Positions 26,272 through 35,445 of a stretch of 64,000 nt of DNA are shown one piece after another. Each line of letters begins with the position of its first letter. The stretch's first letter is position 1. The notes under the pieces are model-generated. The model was given only the letters and a program-made list of their open reading frames with translations. It was not told the DNA's origin and ran no database searches. The position numbers were made by a program, and so were the translations under genes. The stretch is from Schaalia sp. lx-260 (GTDB lineage Bacteria > Actinomycetota > Actinomycetes > Actinomycetales > Actinomycetaceae): positions 1 to 64,000 of the forward strand of contig NZ_JAJNRQ010000001.1 in NCBI RefSeq assembly GCF_021083645.1. Direction: 5' to 3'.

Positions 26272-28212
26272 ATGGAATCGCGCACCCCTATGCACACTCA
26301 CCCTCGCTACGATATTGACGCAATCAGCACCATTGACGAATACCTTGACCGCTCCGATTGGCGCGTCAATGCCAACGCCAACCAAGGCTACTCCCTAGGC
26401 GGAATGATCCTTAATACCAGTGGAAAAATCGTTGCAAACTACTGGATGGAACGCATTTACACGCCAGAAGCCGCAGCCGCACACCGCAGCGGAGCCTTCC
26501 ACATACACGACCTCGACATGTTCGCAGGATACTGCGCCGGATGGTCCCTGAAACGACTCCTACACGAAGGATTCAACGGAGTACCCGGAGCCATTGCCTC
26601 GGCCCCGCCCCGACACTTCTCATCCGCATGCGGCCAGATTGTGAACTTCCTTGGCACGCTGCAAAACGAATGGGCAGGCGCTCAAGCATTCAGCTCATTC
26701 GACACATACATGGCACCATTCGTGCGCCTAGACAATATGACCTACGAGGACGTATTTCAATGTATGCAAGAAATGGTGTACAACCTGAATGTGCCGAGTC
26801 GTTGGGGCAGTCAATGCCCATTCACAAATCTGACATTCGACTGGACATGCCCCCAAGACCTCGCCAGCGAATACCCTCTTATCGGTGGCGAAGTCATGGA
26901 CTTTACTTACGGGGACCTGCAAAAAGAAATGGACCTCATTAACCGCGCCTTCATTGAAGTCATGAGCGCCGGAGATGCAGATGGCCGCGTCTTTACCTTC
27001 CCTATCCCTACCTACAACATCACACCGGACTTCAACTGGGAGGCACCAAATGTGGACCGCCTCTTTGAAATGACCGCAAAATACGGGCTCCCGTACTTCC
27101 AGAACTTCATTAACTCAGACCTCGACCCCCACATGATCCGCTCTATGTGCTGCCGCCTGCAACTGGACCTACGCGAACTACTGAAACGAGGGAACGGGCT
27201 CTTTGGTTCCGCTGAACTGACAGGTTCCATTGGCGTAGTCACCTTAAATATGGCACGACTGGGATATGTACATACAGGTGACATGGCCGGACTCTACGCT
27301 GAAATGGACCACCTTATTGACATCGCAAGCGGCACACTCGAAACCAAACGCGCACTCATCCAACACCACATGGACACGGGACTATTCCCCTATTCTCAAC
27401 GCTATCTCGGGCACCTCGATAATCACTTTTCCACAATCGGTGTCAATGGCATAAACGAAATGATCCGTAACTACAGTAACGATGCCTACGACATCACCGA
27501 CCCGCGCGGTTTCGCCATAGCTCACGATCTGCTGGACCACATACGTGAGCGAATGGTGCAATTACAAGAAAACACAGGCCACATGTACAACCTTGAAGCC
27601 ACTCCCGCAGAAGGCGCTACCTACCGCATGGCAAAAGAGGACCGCAGACGATACCCAGACATCCTGCAAGCTGGCACAGACGAACAGCCCTACTACACAA
27701 ATTCGTCACAATTGCCCGTTGGCTGGACCGATGACCCTTTTGAAGCCCTTGAAAAACAGGAAATACTCCAAGGAAAATACACAGGAGGAACCGTGCTCCA
27801 CCTGTACATGGGGCAAGCAATGAGCAGCGCAGATGCCTGCAAAGAAATGGTCAGGCGCTCGCTGACTGCTTTTAAGGTTCCTTACATTACGATCACGCCG
27901 ACATTCTCGATCTGTCCGGTTCACGGGTATTTGTCTGGCGAACACTTCACATGCGATCTGTGCGCGCAGGCTCATCCTGAACGTGAAGCTGTGAAATGTG
28001 AAGTGTGGACTCGCGTGATGGGGTATTTCCGCCCGCTTCAGTCATTCAATATTGGGAAGAAAGGCGAGTACGCTGAACGGCAGATGTTCTCAGAAAAAGC
28101 GGCAGCATCCCACGGTCAGTTGGTGAGTGCTTTTCCTGCGGTCAGCTCAGAGGCTCTGCTGCCGGCAGAGTCTGAAGTTTTGCTAGCGGCAGGCCCAGCA
28201 TATGAAGGATGA
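26272..28212 (+). CDS. nrdD: Anaerobic ribonucleoside-triphosphate reductase (class III)
   Basis: The enzyme reduces ribonucleotides to deoxyribonucleotides when oxygen is absent, using a glycyl radical. The 646-residue protein ends in the usual region: CPVHG and CDLC form a zinc site, and the radical Gly lies in WTRVMGYFRP near residue 584. Upstream HIHDLDMFAGYCAGWSL and the finger-loop region are typical. The ATG at 26272 is chosen because an AAGG lies about ten bases upstream; a GTG at 26260 is the alternative. Two NrdR boxes precede it. Confidence 0.95.
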   Translation: MESRTPMHTHPRYDIDAISTIDEYLDRSDWRVNANANQGYSLGGMILNTSGKIVANYWMERIYTPEAAAAHRSGAFHIHDLDMFAGYCAGWSLKRLLHEGFNGVPGAIASAPPRHFSSACGQIVNFLGTLQNEWAGAQAFSSFDTYMAPFVRLDNMTYEDVFQCMQEMVYNLNVPSRWGSQCPFTNLTFDWTCPQDLASEYPLIGGEVMDFTYGDLQKEMDLINRAFIEVMSAGDADGRVFTFPIPTYNITPDFNWEAPNVDRLFEMTAKYGLPYFQNFINSDLDPHMIRSMCCRLQLDLRELLKRGNGLFGSAELTGSIGVVTLNMARLGYVHTGDMAGLYAEMDHLIDIASGTLETKRALIQHHMDTGLFPYSQRYLGHLDNHFSTIGVNGINEMIRNYSNDAYDITDPRGFAIAHDLLDHIRERMVQLQENTGHMYNLEATPAEGATYRMAKEDRRRYPDILQAGTDEQPYYTNSSQLPVGWTDDPFEALEKQEILQGKYTGGTVLHLYMGQAMSSADACKEMVRRSLTAFKVPYITITPTFSICPVHGYLSGEHFTCDLCAQAHPEREAVKCEVWTRVMGYFRPLQSFNIGKKGEYAERQMFSEKAAASHGQLVSAFPAVSSEALLPAESEVLLAAGPAYEG

Positions 28213-29068
28213 GGAATCGTATGGCGGAGGCGTTTTCCCTCCTCACGCAGGAGAGGCTTCTTCGCTTGAGCGCACAGAATCGCCTGAACGCATAAAATCA
28301 TGTGAGCACGGTGAACAGCAGCGGCCTTACATAGTGCGTCCCAACGCTGATAATCCCCGTGACTTACAGATTGCGGGACTTGTCCCCATGTCAGCGGTTG
28401 ACTGGCCAAGCAAACTTGTTGCCACTGTTTTTTGTCAAGGATGCCCGTGGCTATGCCCGTACTGTCATAATCACGCCATTATTGATCCACGTATTCCTGG
28501 AGTCGTGGACTGGGAGCGCGTAGAAGCTCTTTTGAAAAAACGGCACGACTTACTTGATGGAGTCGTTTTTTCTGGAGGGGAGGCCACGCGGCAGATCAGT
28601 CTTGGTGCAGCAATGCGACGGGTTCATGAGATGGGTTTTAGCGTGGGCCTGCACACGGCCGGCCCGTATCCGTCACGCTTAAAGGACCTGCTTGCTGCGG
28701 GGCTTGTTGACTGGGTGGGTATGGATATTAAAGCTATGCCGGGTTCCGCATATGAACAAGTGGCTCAACGTCCTCAGGCTGGTGTGAAAGCGTGGGAATC
28801 TTTGCAAGTGCTTTTGCAATATGAGGATGCGGTGGATTATGAGGTGCGTGTCACCGTTTACCCGCAGGGGCCTCGTGATGTTTTAGAGGTCGCGCGTGCT
28901 GTGCGAGATATGGGAGTGCATACCTTTGCGCTGCAACAAGCTCGATCAACGGGTGCCCCTAGTGATTTTCTTGCGACAACGGATGGATGGGATGAACGTG
29001 TTATCCGCTGGGCGCAAGAAATTAAGCACATAGGTTTTCGCCAGTTTATTTTCCGACCAGCGGTGTGA
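28202..29068 (+). CDS. nrdG: Anaerobic ribonucleotide reductase activating enzyme
   Basis: The radical SAM enzyme installs the glycyl radical in NrdD. The [4Fe-4S] cysteines are in CPWLCPYC (C-x3-C-x2-C), and the SAM-binding GGE motif is in VVFSGGEATRQ. The gene overlaps nrdD by 11 bases. The first 45 residues are a Ser/Glu/Pro-rich extension not seen in short NrdG proteins; downstream starts within it are possible. The family match starts at DLQIAGLVPMSAVDWP. Confidence 0.9.
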   Translation: MKDEESYGGGVFPPHAGEASSLERTESPERIKSCEHGEQQRPYIVRPNADNPRDLQIAGLVPMSAVDWPSKLVATVFCQGCPWLCPYCHNHAIIDPRIPGVVDWERVEALLKKRHDLLDGVVFSGGEATRQISLGAAMRRVHEMGFSVGLHTAGPYPSRLKDLLAAGLVDWVGMDIKAMPGSAYEQVAQRPQAGVKAWESLQVLLQYEDAVDYEVRVTVYPQGPRDVLEVARAVRDMGVHTFALQQARSTGAPSDFLATTDGWDERVIRWAQEIKHIGFRQFIFRPAV

Positions 29069-29128
29069 GTTTTGTAAGCGGTACTCGATTGCGCGGCGGG
29101 GAAGTAGTCGATCATACATCCCCGCCAC

Positions 29129-29174
29129 ATACGCAAGGTCAGTGAAGCCCACCTTGCGTATAACCTTGCGTATA
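29129..29174 (+). terminator. Hairpin with a duplicated 3' arm after nrdG
   Basis: An 11-bp inverted repeat (29129-29139 with 29151-29161) is followed by a second copy of the right arm. ACCTTGCGTATA occurs twice in tandem (29151-29162 and 29163-29174). The left arm could pair with either right arm. No long T-run follows, so termination strength is uncertain. An earlier 8-bp stem sits at 29095-29126. Confidence 0.45.
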
Positions 29175-29279
29175 ACAGTTCGCTACTTGCCTTATCATGC
29201 TGTACTTGCAGTCAATAAGACTCAGAACTGCTGCACCTCATAGCAGGTAAAAGCGAAAGAAAGATCCGTACTATTCGAG

Positions 29280-30422
29280 CTATTCGATAGGGCCTAATAA
29301 CATTTGCGCCCATGCGCCATGCAAAGATTCCTGATCGGAAGGCTGGAATAATCCCGCCAGAACATCACGATATAAGCGTGACAACTCATGACGATTAAAA
29401 TACGAGGCTCCACCACAGGCGCGCACGCATTGTTCCGTGGCCCGTAAAGAAGCCTCAGCAGCAGCATTTTTCACAGCCGAAAGACGAGGCATTGCTAGCA
29501 TAGGCGAGGCAAGGTCCTCGTCTACTTCAGTAGCCAGTTCACGAATTTGAGGGCCGACCGCGTTCATTGTCAGCGCTGCCTCAGCTAAACGCCAACGAAT
29601 AGCAGGATCTTGTGAATACATCGCTTGATTTTTCACGGAGCGACGATTTTTCACGTGCTCAACCGCTACTTCAATGGCACGCTCACCGATGCCCATATAA
29701 GTAGCTGCAAGCAAAATTTCAAAATGCGCGAAAATGCCAAAAATCACCGGATCGGCAGAAGGACCAGGTTCGCAGCGAGTGAGGATACGTGATTCCTCAG
29801 CGTAAGCACCCTCTAAAAGGGTTGTCTGAGACTGGGTAGCGCGCATCCCTAACGTATCCCAGTCATCTTTCATTGAAAAACCGCCACCGTCACGTGTCAG
29901 GACAGCGAAAACTGAATGAGGGCCATCTGGACCACTGCTATCAAGTCCGAAAGTGAGCAGGCGTGTCCATGCAGGAGCTAAAGATGTGAAAATCTTGGTG
30001 CCGGTAAATGTGTAGCCGCCTTTTTCGCTGGGGGTTGCCGTGGTTGTTGAACCAAAAAGGACAAGATCATTTGCCGGTTCTGAAATGCCGAAACCAAAGA
30101 GTTCTCCTTGTGCTGCCTCACGGAGGATAAGCTCACCGCGCTCATTTCCGTGACGGACAAGGTATCGGCCAAGACCCACGATGATTTGATGCATGTTGAT
30201 ACCTAATGCTGTGGCAGGAGCAGCCTTTGATAAGCGTGTTTGTTCGGCGGCGATTTCTTTTAATGTCAGCCCAGCGCCCCCGTATTCTTTGGGAACAAAA
30301 GCGGAAAAATATCCGGATTCTTTCAGATCGGCATAATCTTGCTCAGGGAACACATTGCGTGCGTCAATATCGCTGGCGCGATTGTGGATGCTTTCTAGGA
30401 CATCATCAGACAGGAATGACAT
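29280..30422 (-). CDS. Acyl-CoA dehydrogenase-family flavoprotein
   Basis: The 380-residue protein shows the N-terminal helical, central beta and C-terminal helical parts of the family. FGISEPAND aligns with the FAD-binding TEP region, and GYTFTGTKIFTS with the adjacent strand. ATQSQTTLLEG is in the beta domain, and the final ACGGASYFNRHELSRLYRDVLAG is the FAD-contact helix. The position of the catalytic Glu is not obvious; this subgroup includes both dehydrogenases and FMN-dependent monooxygenases (DszC-like). AAGGAAAA precedes the ATG. The substrate is not predictable. Confidence 0.85.
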   Translation of the reverse strand: MSFLSDDVLESIHNRASDIDARNVFPEQDYADLKESGYFSAFVPKEYGGAGLTLKEIAAEQTRLSKAAPATALGINMHQIIVGLGRYLVRHGNERGELILREAAQGELFGFGISEPANDLVLFGSTTTATPSEKGGYTFTGTKIFTSLAPAWTRLLTFGLDSSGPDGPHSVFAVLTRDGGGFSMKDDWDTLGMRATQSQTTLLEGAYAEESRILTRCEPGPSADPVIFGIFAHFEILLAATYMGIGERAIEVAVEHVKNRRSVKNQAMYSQDPAIRWRLAEAALTMNAVGPQIRELATEVDEDLASPMLAMPRLSAVKNAAAEASLRATEQCVRACGGASYFNRHELSRLYRDVLAGLFQPSDQESLHGAWAQMLLGPIE

Positions 30423-30589
30423 ATGTGGTTTTCCTTTCCGTTGGGTTGTATTGCCCTTTGTGGGTGTAGGTCTGTACGCAGGCTATGTGCGTTATATTGC
30501 CGTGGGCAATAGTATGAGGAGACGAGTTCCACGGTACATGTGAATCCGTAGAGGTGCCGTTTGAGGGAAATGTCTTGTAGGTTTATCTT

Positions 30590-31336
30590 GTGACTAGTCC
30601 TATGCCAAATGAAATGCAGGCTTTAACGCCGCGTCAACGTTTCCGTTTGGAACGTCAACGTCGCCAAAATTACATTTACACCGTCACTATTGCTTCAATG
30701 GCTGTGGCGCTGGTTCTGAGTTTTCTGGTGCTTAAAGGGTGGATTCCTCTGCCATTTGGACAGTCTTTCCATGCGAAAGTGAAGTATGCGTCCGTAGGTG
30801 ATGTGCCATGTCTTGCTGAGGATGTGCAGCCACTGGCACCCGAACAAGTGTATGTTCAAGTTCTGAACACTACGGCGCGTCCCGGTATTGCTGGTGAAGC
30901 AACAGAGATGCTGAAGTCGGCTGGGTACACTACGGAGGATCCAGCGAACTCTAATGTGGAATTCCCTGGAAAAGTCCGAATTTCAGCAGGACCTCGGGGG
31001 ATTGAAGCTGCGTATACGGTGGCTCGCTATTTTACTGACGCGCATGTGGTTCTTTCTGGGCGTGCCGATAATCTTGTGCTTGTCGAGTTAGGGACTTTTT
31101 ACAGCGGTCGCCTCAGTGAAAGTGATTTTGCCGTGGTGAAAGAAAGTCAAAGTCCACTGAAAGCCCCTAAAGGGTGTTTACCTGTAGATAAGAAAGCGAT
31201 TGAGAAGGCGCAAAGCGAATTAGCTGGGCAATCGGAACAGGAATCTGGTGCCGCTCAGTCGGGTGAAACAGGTGAAAATGAGTCTGCTGAGGGGCAGCCT
31301 GCTGAAGGGGAAACTGGCGCAGAAGCCGGGGAGTGA
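30590..31336 (+). CDS. Membrane-anchored LytR_C domain protein
   Basis: One membrane segment near residues 29-50 is followed by an extracytoplasmic LytR_C domain: VYVQVLNTTARPGIAGEATEMLKSAGYT is the typical start of the domain. The C-terminus (from about residue 195) is Glu/Gly/Gln-rich and low-complexity. This domain is usually attached to LytR-CpsA-Psr wall-polymer ligases, but the catalytic LCP part is absent here, so this may bind or regulate rather than catalyse. GTG start at 30590; ATG 30602 is an alternative. Confidence 0.82.
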   Translation: MTSPMPNEMQALTPRQRFRLERQRRQNYIYTVTIASMAVALVLSFLVLKGWIPLPFGQSFHAKVKYASVGDVPCLAEDVQPLAPEQVYVQVLNTTARPGIAGEATEMLKSAGYTTEDPANSNVEFPGKVRISAGPRGIEAAYTVARYFTDAHVVLSGRADNLVLVELGTFYSGRLSESDFAVVKESQSPLKAPKGCLPVDKKAIEKAQSELAGQSEQESGAAQSGETGENESAEGQPAEGETGAEAGE

Positions 31337-31509
31337 GTAATCGCCTGCTGAGTAGGGCGTGCGGTTGTGTGAGTCGGATGGCATTGTGAAGGTAAGTGAA
31401 GGATCCTTTGGGGGCTTTTGCGTCACATTGCGTAATCAGAACAGTGTCTTGTCGTACCCCTAGTCGCATAGTTGAACTGGCCCCGAAGCTGGGGTTCTCA
31501 AACGAAAGA

Positions 31510-31536
31510 CCCCGTGATCTCAACGAAATCACGGGG
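31510..31536 (-). terminator. Terminator of tRNA-Ser(GGA)
   Basis: A perfect 9-bp stem (31510-31518 with 31528-31536) lies immediately downstream of the tRNA on the minus strand and is followed by a T-rich stretch there. Confidence 0.7.
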
Positions 31537-31543
31537 TGCGCTG

Positions 31544-31628
31544 CGGAGGATGGGGGATTCGAACCCCCGAGGGCTTGCACCCAACACGCTTTCCAAGCGT
31601 GCGCCATAGGCCACTAGGCGAATCCTCC
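31544..31628 (-). tRNA. tRNA-Ser (anticodon GGA)
   Basis: The 85-base gene has a long variable arm as expected for serine. The acceptor GGAGGAT pairs with ATCCTCC, the anticodon loop is TTGGAAA and the T-loop is GGTTCGAATCC. The discriminator is G and CCA is not encoded. It reads UCC and UCU codons. Confidence 0.95.
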
Positions 31629-32005
31629 ATACGTTACGTATTTCTGAACGAAATGTAACGTGCCGAACTAGCCTACACTCTGATAGCCCTAAAATGCGAA
31701 CTCAACTATCACCTATTGCGGTGGTATCCCTCACGGCGCGCGCTCTGGCCTGATTTTTCAGGCATTTCGCTACGGATTTTACGGAGTTTGCAACGGCTTT
31801 TATTGCCGTGAAATGCAGCCAAGGCTCTATCATGTGCGTTTTTGTTATTTAACCCCAAATAGCAGGCAATAATGGCAGACATTGTGTGACTATTACTTGC
31901 GGCGCAAATCAGCACTTATGACTTGTAACGTAAATTCACATTTGCTGCCTGCGACACTTATCAACATACTTTGCCGTGCGCCAACTAATGCTCACCACTT
32001 AATAC
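31629..32005. other. Gene-free stretch of 377 bases
   Basis: The tRNA promoter must lie in the first part. A minus-strand frame of 68 codons (31709-31915) has no ribosome binding site and no family resemblance. I see no repeat or RNA structure of note. Confidence 0.4.
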
Positions 32006-32743
32006 TTAGCGCTTGCGGCATAAATCAATGAAGCGACGAATGAGAACGGCCCCTTGGTGAGTTCCCGTTCCGTTACGCCCTATCCACACTAAAGATTCAA
32101 TGTCATCAGTTCCGGGGTATCCTGCGTCGAGGAAACTTTGCAGGCGTGCAGATATGGCATCCGAGTCAAGTTCAGGGTTGAATTGTGTGGCCCAGAAAAA
32201 TTCTCCTAAACGCATCATCTGCACGGGACAATCTAAAGATTTTGCTAGGACTACCGCATTTTCTGGTATGTGTTCAACAGCTTCACGATGGTCCACATAG
32301 GTGGGAAATTCGCAGGGGAACCCCTGAAGTAAAGGATCATGCTGCCCTGCCTCGGTCAAGAAAATATCTGTGATCTGCGGGTGCTCGCCCCATTTTTTCG
32401 TTACAACCCCACCGCGAAGGACAGCGGCCACTTCTGTTCCAAAACCTGTGGTAAGGCATGGGATGTTATGAGTGAAAATTTCAGTAAAAATACGGGTGAG
32501 TTCGGTTTCTGTGCGTTTTTGAGTGGGCGTTTTCCGCTCATCGGGAGTGGTAGTGCCATAGGGTGATCCGGCTACGATAATTCCTGCGTACTGGTGTACA
32601 TCAATATCTGGCAAGCCCACCATGTCTAAGCGCACTTGTTCAAGTTGTCCGGTTTCTAAACCTGTTACCCGCATGAAACAGCGGTACTCGCTTTCAACGG
32701 CTTCATCCTCGGGGCGCGTAGACACTAAAAGAAAGGGCAGCAT
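32006..32743 (-). CDS. Class I glutamine-amidotransferase-like protein lacking catalytic residues
   Basis: The fold matches GATase1: YAGIIVAGSPYG, then IPCLTTGFGTEVAAVLRGG at the nucleophile elbow, and FFWATQFNPE near residue 190. In active enzymes the elbow reads G-x-C-x-G-x-Q and the later motif Q-F/W-H-P-E. Here the Cys is replaced by Gly and the His by Asn, while the Glu is kept. The protein probably does not hydrolyse glutamine and may have a binding or regulatory role. It seems intact, with no frame damage. Confidence 0.75.
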   Translation of the reverse strand: MLPFLLVSTRPEDEAVESEYRCFMRVTGLETGQLEQVRLDMVGLPDIDVHQYAGIIVAGSPYGTTTPDERKTPTQKRTETELTRIFTEIFTHNIPCLTTGFGTEVAAVLRGGVVTKKWGEHPQITDIFLTEAGQHDPLLQGFPCEFPTYVDHREAVEHIPENAVVLAKSLDCPVQMMRLGEFFWATQFNPELDSDAISARLQSFLDAGYPGTDDIESLVWIGRNGTGTHQGAVLIRRFIDLCRKR

Positions 32744-32806
32744 GAGTCAAGCATAGGCAAAGAAAAAAGAAAAATCATCTTTACTTTGTAATATTAAGCA
32801 TAAATT

Positions 32807-33295
32807 TTAGAAAAGAATGAATAAGAGTAGCCATAACAGCAGGGTAAGCGTAGAAGTAATAATCGCGGCAATACTACGATTCTTCCCATAACCTTGTTGG
32901 CCTTGCGCGACAATAACCCCCACAATCCCAAGAATCAAAACGATAACAGCTAAAGGAAAAAGTACAATCGCTGGCGGCGCTAACCATAACGCGACGGTTG
33001 CCACACCATTTGCAGGAAGTGGCATAGATGTGTACCCAGGGCCAGCGAAAACGATTGCGGGGTCTGTTCTCTCATTCTCAGGGAAAATGGGTAACTGGGC
33101 TGAACTTTGAGCAGGCGCAGGGGTTCCAAAATGTCCGTGAGAAAGGTCAGGCCAGGTGGCGATCTGTCCTTCAGGATCTAATGCTCCGCCCCTAGGGTTT
33201 GGGCGCATTTCTTCAGAGCGAACAAAACCCTGCGTTTTGCTTCTGTGAGGTGGAGGCATATGCTCTGCACGTGAGCGTGGGTCATATTCGCTCAT
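32807..33295 (-). CDS. Small membrane protein, DUF4190-like
   Basis: The 162-residue product has a Pro-rich cytoplasmic N-terminus (about 90 residues) followed by two membrane helices with the pattern ALWLAPPAIVLFPLAVIVLILGIVG and a C-terminal helix. DUF4190-type proteins share this shape. AAAGGAGG precedes the ATG. Just upstream is a short tandem repeat, two ATAGATAAAG units on the minus strand (33304-33323). Confidence 0.65.
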   Translation of the reverse strand: MSEYDPRSRAEHMPPPHRSKTQGFVRSEEMRPNPRGGALDPEGQIATWPDLSHGHFGTPAPAQSSAQLPIFPENERTDPAIVFAGPGYTSMPLPANGVATVALWLAPPAIVLFPLAVIVLILGIVGVIVAQGQQGYGKNRSIAAIITSTLTLLLWLLLFILF

Positions 33296-33671
33296 CGAAC
33301 CTCCTTTATCTATCTTTATCTATGTTGTGAATATCTGTTTGGGTACCACATGTGCGAGATAGGCGCTAAACCCTCAGAATATCTGCACATGATGTCGCGT
33401 TAATGACGACCCTACCGCATGTAGAGCCTGTTTATCCGTGCAAGATCTGACTCCTTGGCAAGGAGCACATATTTTCTTTCTGTCGGGAGCGTATGCGGTG
33501 CCGCTTATTATTGCTTCCGCGTGGCACAAGCTTTTATGAACGTGACTGATCGCACTGGATGAACTCGTCACTTACTGGCAAAACTAAGGCAATGAAGGTG
33601 CTCCTACGCGCTATTGTGGTGTTCCGACCGGTTTCACGGCTATGCCAATCAACTGATCGGAGCGCTCACTT
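33296..33671. other. Intergenic region before the uracil permease
   Basis: The 376 bases hold a small perfect hairpin (CTCCTTGGCAAGGAG at about 33450) followed by a T-rich run, which may be a weak terminator or leader structure. No supported gene was found. Confidence 0.35.
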
Positions 33672-35033
33672 ATGAGTAACGCATCTAGTGGACTTTTTCG
33701 TTGGAAACTACATGGCAACGGCAGGAATATTGCTCCTGGTGAGGTTGTTGCCGCACATGAACGTCTTTCGTGGCCACGCACTATAGGAATTGGTGCGCAG
33801 CATGTTGTTGCGATGTTCGGTGCTACATTCCTTGTGCCCCTCTTGACAGGCTTCCCGCCAGCAACAACCTTGTTCTTCAGTGCAATAGGTACGTTGCTTT
33901 TCTTCCTTATTACTGCAGGTAAATTACCCTCCTACTTAGGGTCCTCTTTCGCCCTTATTGCCCCCATTGGAGCGGTATCAAAAACGTTGGGCATGAGTTA
34001 CGCGCAAGGCGGCGTAATTGCGACAGGTGCTACTTTGCTTCTTGTCGGTGTTATTGTGCACTTTGCTGGTGTCCGTTGGATTGACGCTTTAATGCCACCG
34101 ATTGTGACCGGCGCAATCGTTGCCCTCATTGGCTTGAACTTGGCTCCCGCCGCATGGAATAACGTGCAAAACGGCCCGCTGACGGCTGTTATCACAATCG
34201 TTTCGATTTGCTTGATTACGGTGCTTTTCAAAGGAATCATTGGTCGTCTTTCGATTCTCTTTGGTGTAATCATTGGCTATATCGCCGCTGTTATTCAAGG
34301 TGAGGTTGTTTTCGACGCGATTAACGAAGCCGCATGGTTTGGTTTACCGACTTTCCAAGCTCCTGCTTTTGATCCATCCACACTGGGACTTTTCGTTCCG
34401 GTTGTTTTCGTTCTCGTAGCTGAAAATGTTGGTCACGTGAAATCTGTGGCTGCTATGACGGGTGAAAATCTTGATGGTGTGACAGGTCGCGCACTTGTTG
34501 CCGATGGTTTAGCTACTGTTCTGGCAGGTTCTGGTGGTGGTTCTGGTACGACCACTTATGCGGAAAATATCGGTGTAATGGCAGCGACCCGCGTGTACTC
34601 TACTGCAGCCTATGTTGTGGCTGCATGTGTGGCATTCGGTTTGTCGCTCCTGCCGAAGTTTGGTGCTGCTATCGCAACGATTCCGCCCGGTGTTCTTGGC
34701 GGTGCAGGAACTGTTCTTTACGGCATGATCGGTATGTTGGGTGTGCGTATCTGGGTGCAAAATCGAGTTGATTTCTCGAATCCAGTGAACTTGAATACCG
34801 CAGCTGTTGCCCTTGTTGTGGCGATTGCAAACTTCACATGGTCACCTTTCGGTATGAAGTTTGAAGGTATTGCTTTGGGTACAGCGACAGCGCTGATTGT
34901 GTATCACGTGATGCGCATGATTTCACGTGTGCGTGGGACGAATCTTGAACAAGCTTCTCCGGCATCGGCCCCTGCTGGTACGGAACTTGAAGGTGAAGCA
35001 TATGCTTCACGGCATCGCATGAAAACTCAGTGA
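33672..35033 (+). CDS. Uracil/xanthine permease (NCS2 family)
   Basis: The 453-residue transporter imports uracil or a purine base with protons. It has 12-14 membrane segments. The NCS2 signatures are present: AQHVVAMFGATFLVPLLTG near the N-terminus, VLVAENVGHVKSVAAMTG (helix 8 Glu-His region) and GGSGTTTYAENIGVMAATRV (helix 10 Glu-Asn). It is most like uracil permeases (UraA/PyrP). A good hairpin terminator follows. Confidence 0.92.
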   Translation: MSNASSGLFRWKLHGNGRNIAPGEVVAAHERLSWPRTIGIGAQHVVAMFGATFLVPLLTGFPPATTLFFSAIGTLLFFLITAGKLPSYLGSSFALIAPIGAVSKTLGMSYAQGGVIATGATLLLVGVIVHFAGVRWIDALMPPIVTGAIVALIGLNLAPAAWNNVQNGPLTAVITIVSICLITVLFKGIIGRLSILFGVIIGYIAAVIQGEVVFDAINEAAWFGLPTFQAPAFDPSTLGLFVPVVFVLVAENVGHVKSVAAMTGENLDGVTGRALVADGLATVLAGSGGGSGTTTYAENIGVMAATRVYSTAAYVVAACVAFGLSLLPKFGAAIATIPPGVLGGAGTVLYGMIGMLGVRIWVQNRVDFSNPVNLNTAAVALVVAIANFTWSPFGMKFEGIALGTATALIVYHVMRMISRVRGTNLEQASPASAPAGTELEGEAYASRHRMKTQ

Positions 35034-35070
35034 CTTTGTGACATGAGTATCACGTGTAACGTGTGAGATG

Positions 35071-35110
35071 GTGGCGGTTTCCTTGAGTAAAGGAGGCCGC
35101 CACTGCTTTG
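35071..35110 (+). terminator. Terminator after the uracil permease gene
   Basis: A 14-bp stem with two G-T pairs (35071-35084 with 35090-35103) is followed by TGCTTTGTTG. Confidence 0.75.
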
Positions 35111-35282
35111 TTGCTGTTGTTTTGTTGTCGCTGTTTGTCACCGCTGTGTGCCCACTGCCTTGTTGTCCCGGCTTTGCTTCCGCTGTTTTGCTCTCCTCCT
35201 TGTTACCGCTGCGCTAAGTGCTTGCACTCAGGGGAAATAGAGGTCATTTATCTTCATGTTTTGGATATTTTCTGCTATCCTC

Positions 35283-35330
35283 ATCTATGCATCTATGCAT
35301 CTATGCATCTATGCATCTATGCATCTATGC
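35283..35330 (+). repeat. Octanucleotide tandem repeat, six ATCTATGC copies, upstream of the first giant surface gene
   Basis: Six perfect copies of ATCTATGC run from 35283 to 35330, ending about 115 bases before the ATG of the first surface gene. The flanks on both sides align with the region before the second surface gene (from about 41808), but that copy lacks the array. The T/A-rich TTATTATG just after the array could be a -10 region, so unit gain or loss would shift promoter spacing by eight bases. This is a typical slipped-strand phase-variation layout, though promoter placement is inferred. Confidence 0.75.
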
Positions 35331-35445
35331 ATCTTATTATGCGGTTTTCTTATTGTCGGTGGGTTTTTGCGTTTACGTAAAGGCTCTGTGCTTTTGTGTG
35401 CTTCGGCGGTGAGTAAATAAATGAACGAATAAGGTGGGGTTTTGG
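35331..35445. promoter_or_regulatory. Probable promoter and leader of the first giant surface gene
   Basis: The stretch is homologous to 41848-41961 ahead of the second gene, including TCATTGTCGG-like and TTTTTGC blocks and the region before the ribosome binding site (AAGGTGGGG). A candidate -10 is TATTAT at about 35335. A matching -35 cannot be fixed, since the repeat array occupies the space upstream. Confidence 0.4.

Noticed and set aside
31709-31915. Minus-strand frame of 68 codons after tRNA-Ser(GGA)
   Set aside because: No ribosome binding site, a composition like random sequence, and no motif.
33430-33545. Short plus-strand frame with a hydrophobic stretch before the uracil permease
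   Set aside because: About 33 codons from a GTG, no ribosome binding site, and no family resemblance; likely chance.
35283-35330. Array considered as a short CRISPR
   Set aside because: The units are contiguous 8-mers without spacers, and no cas genes are present.
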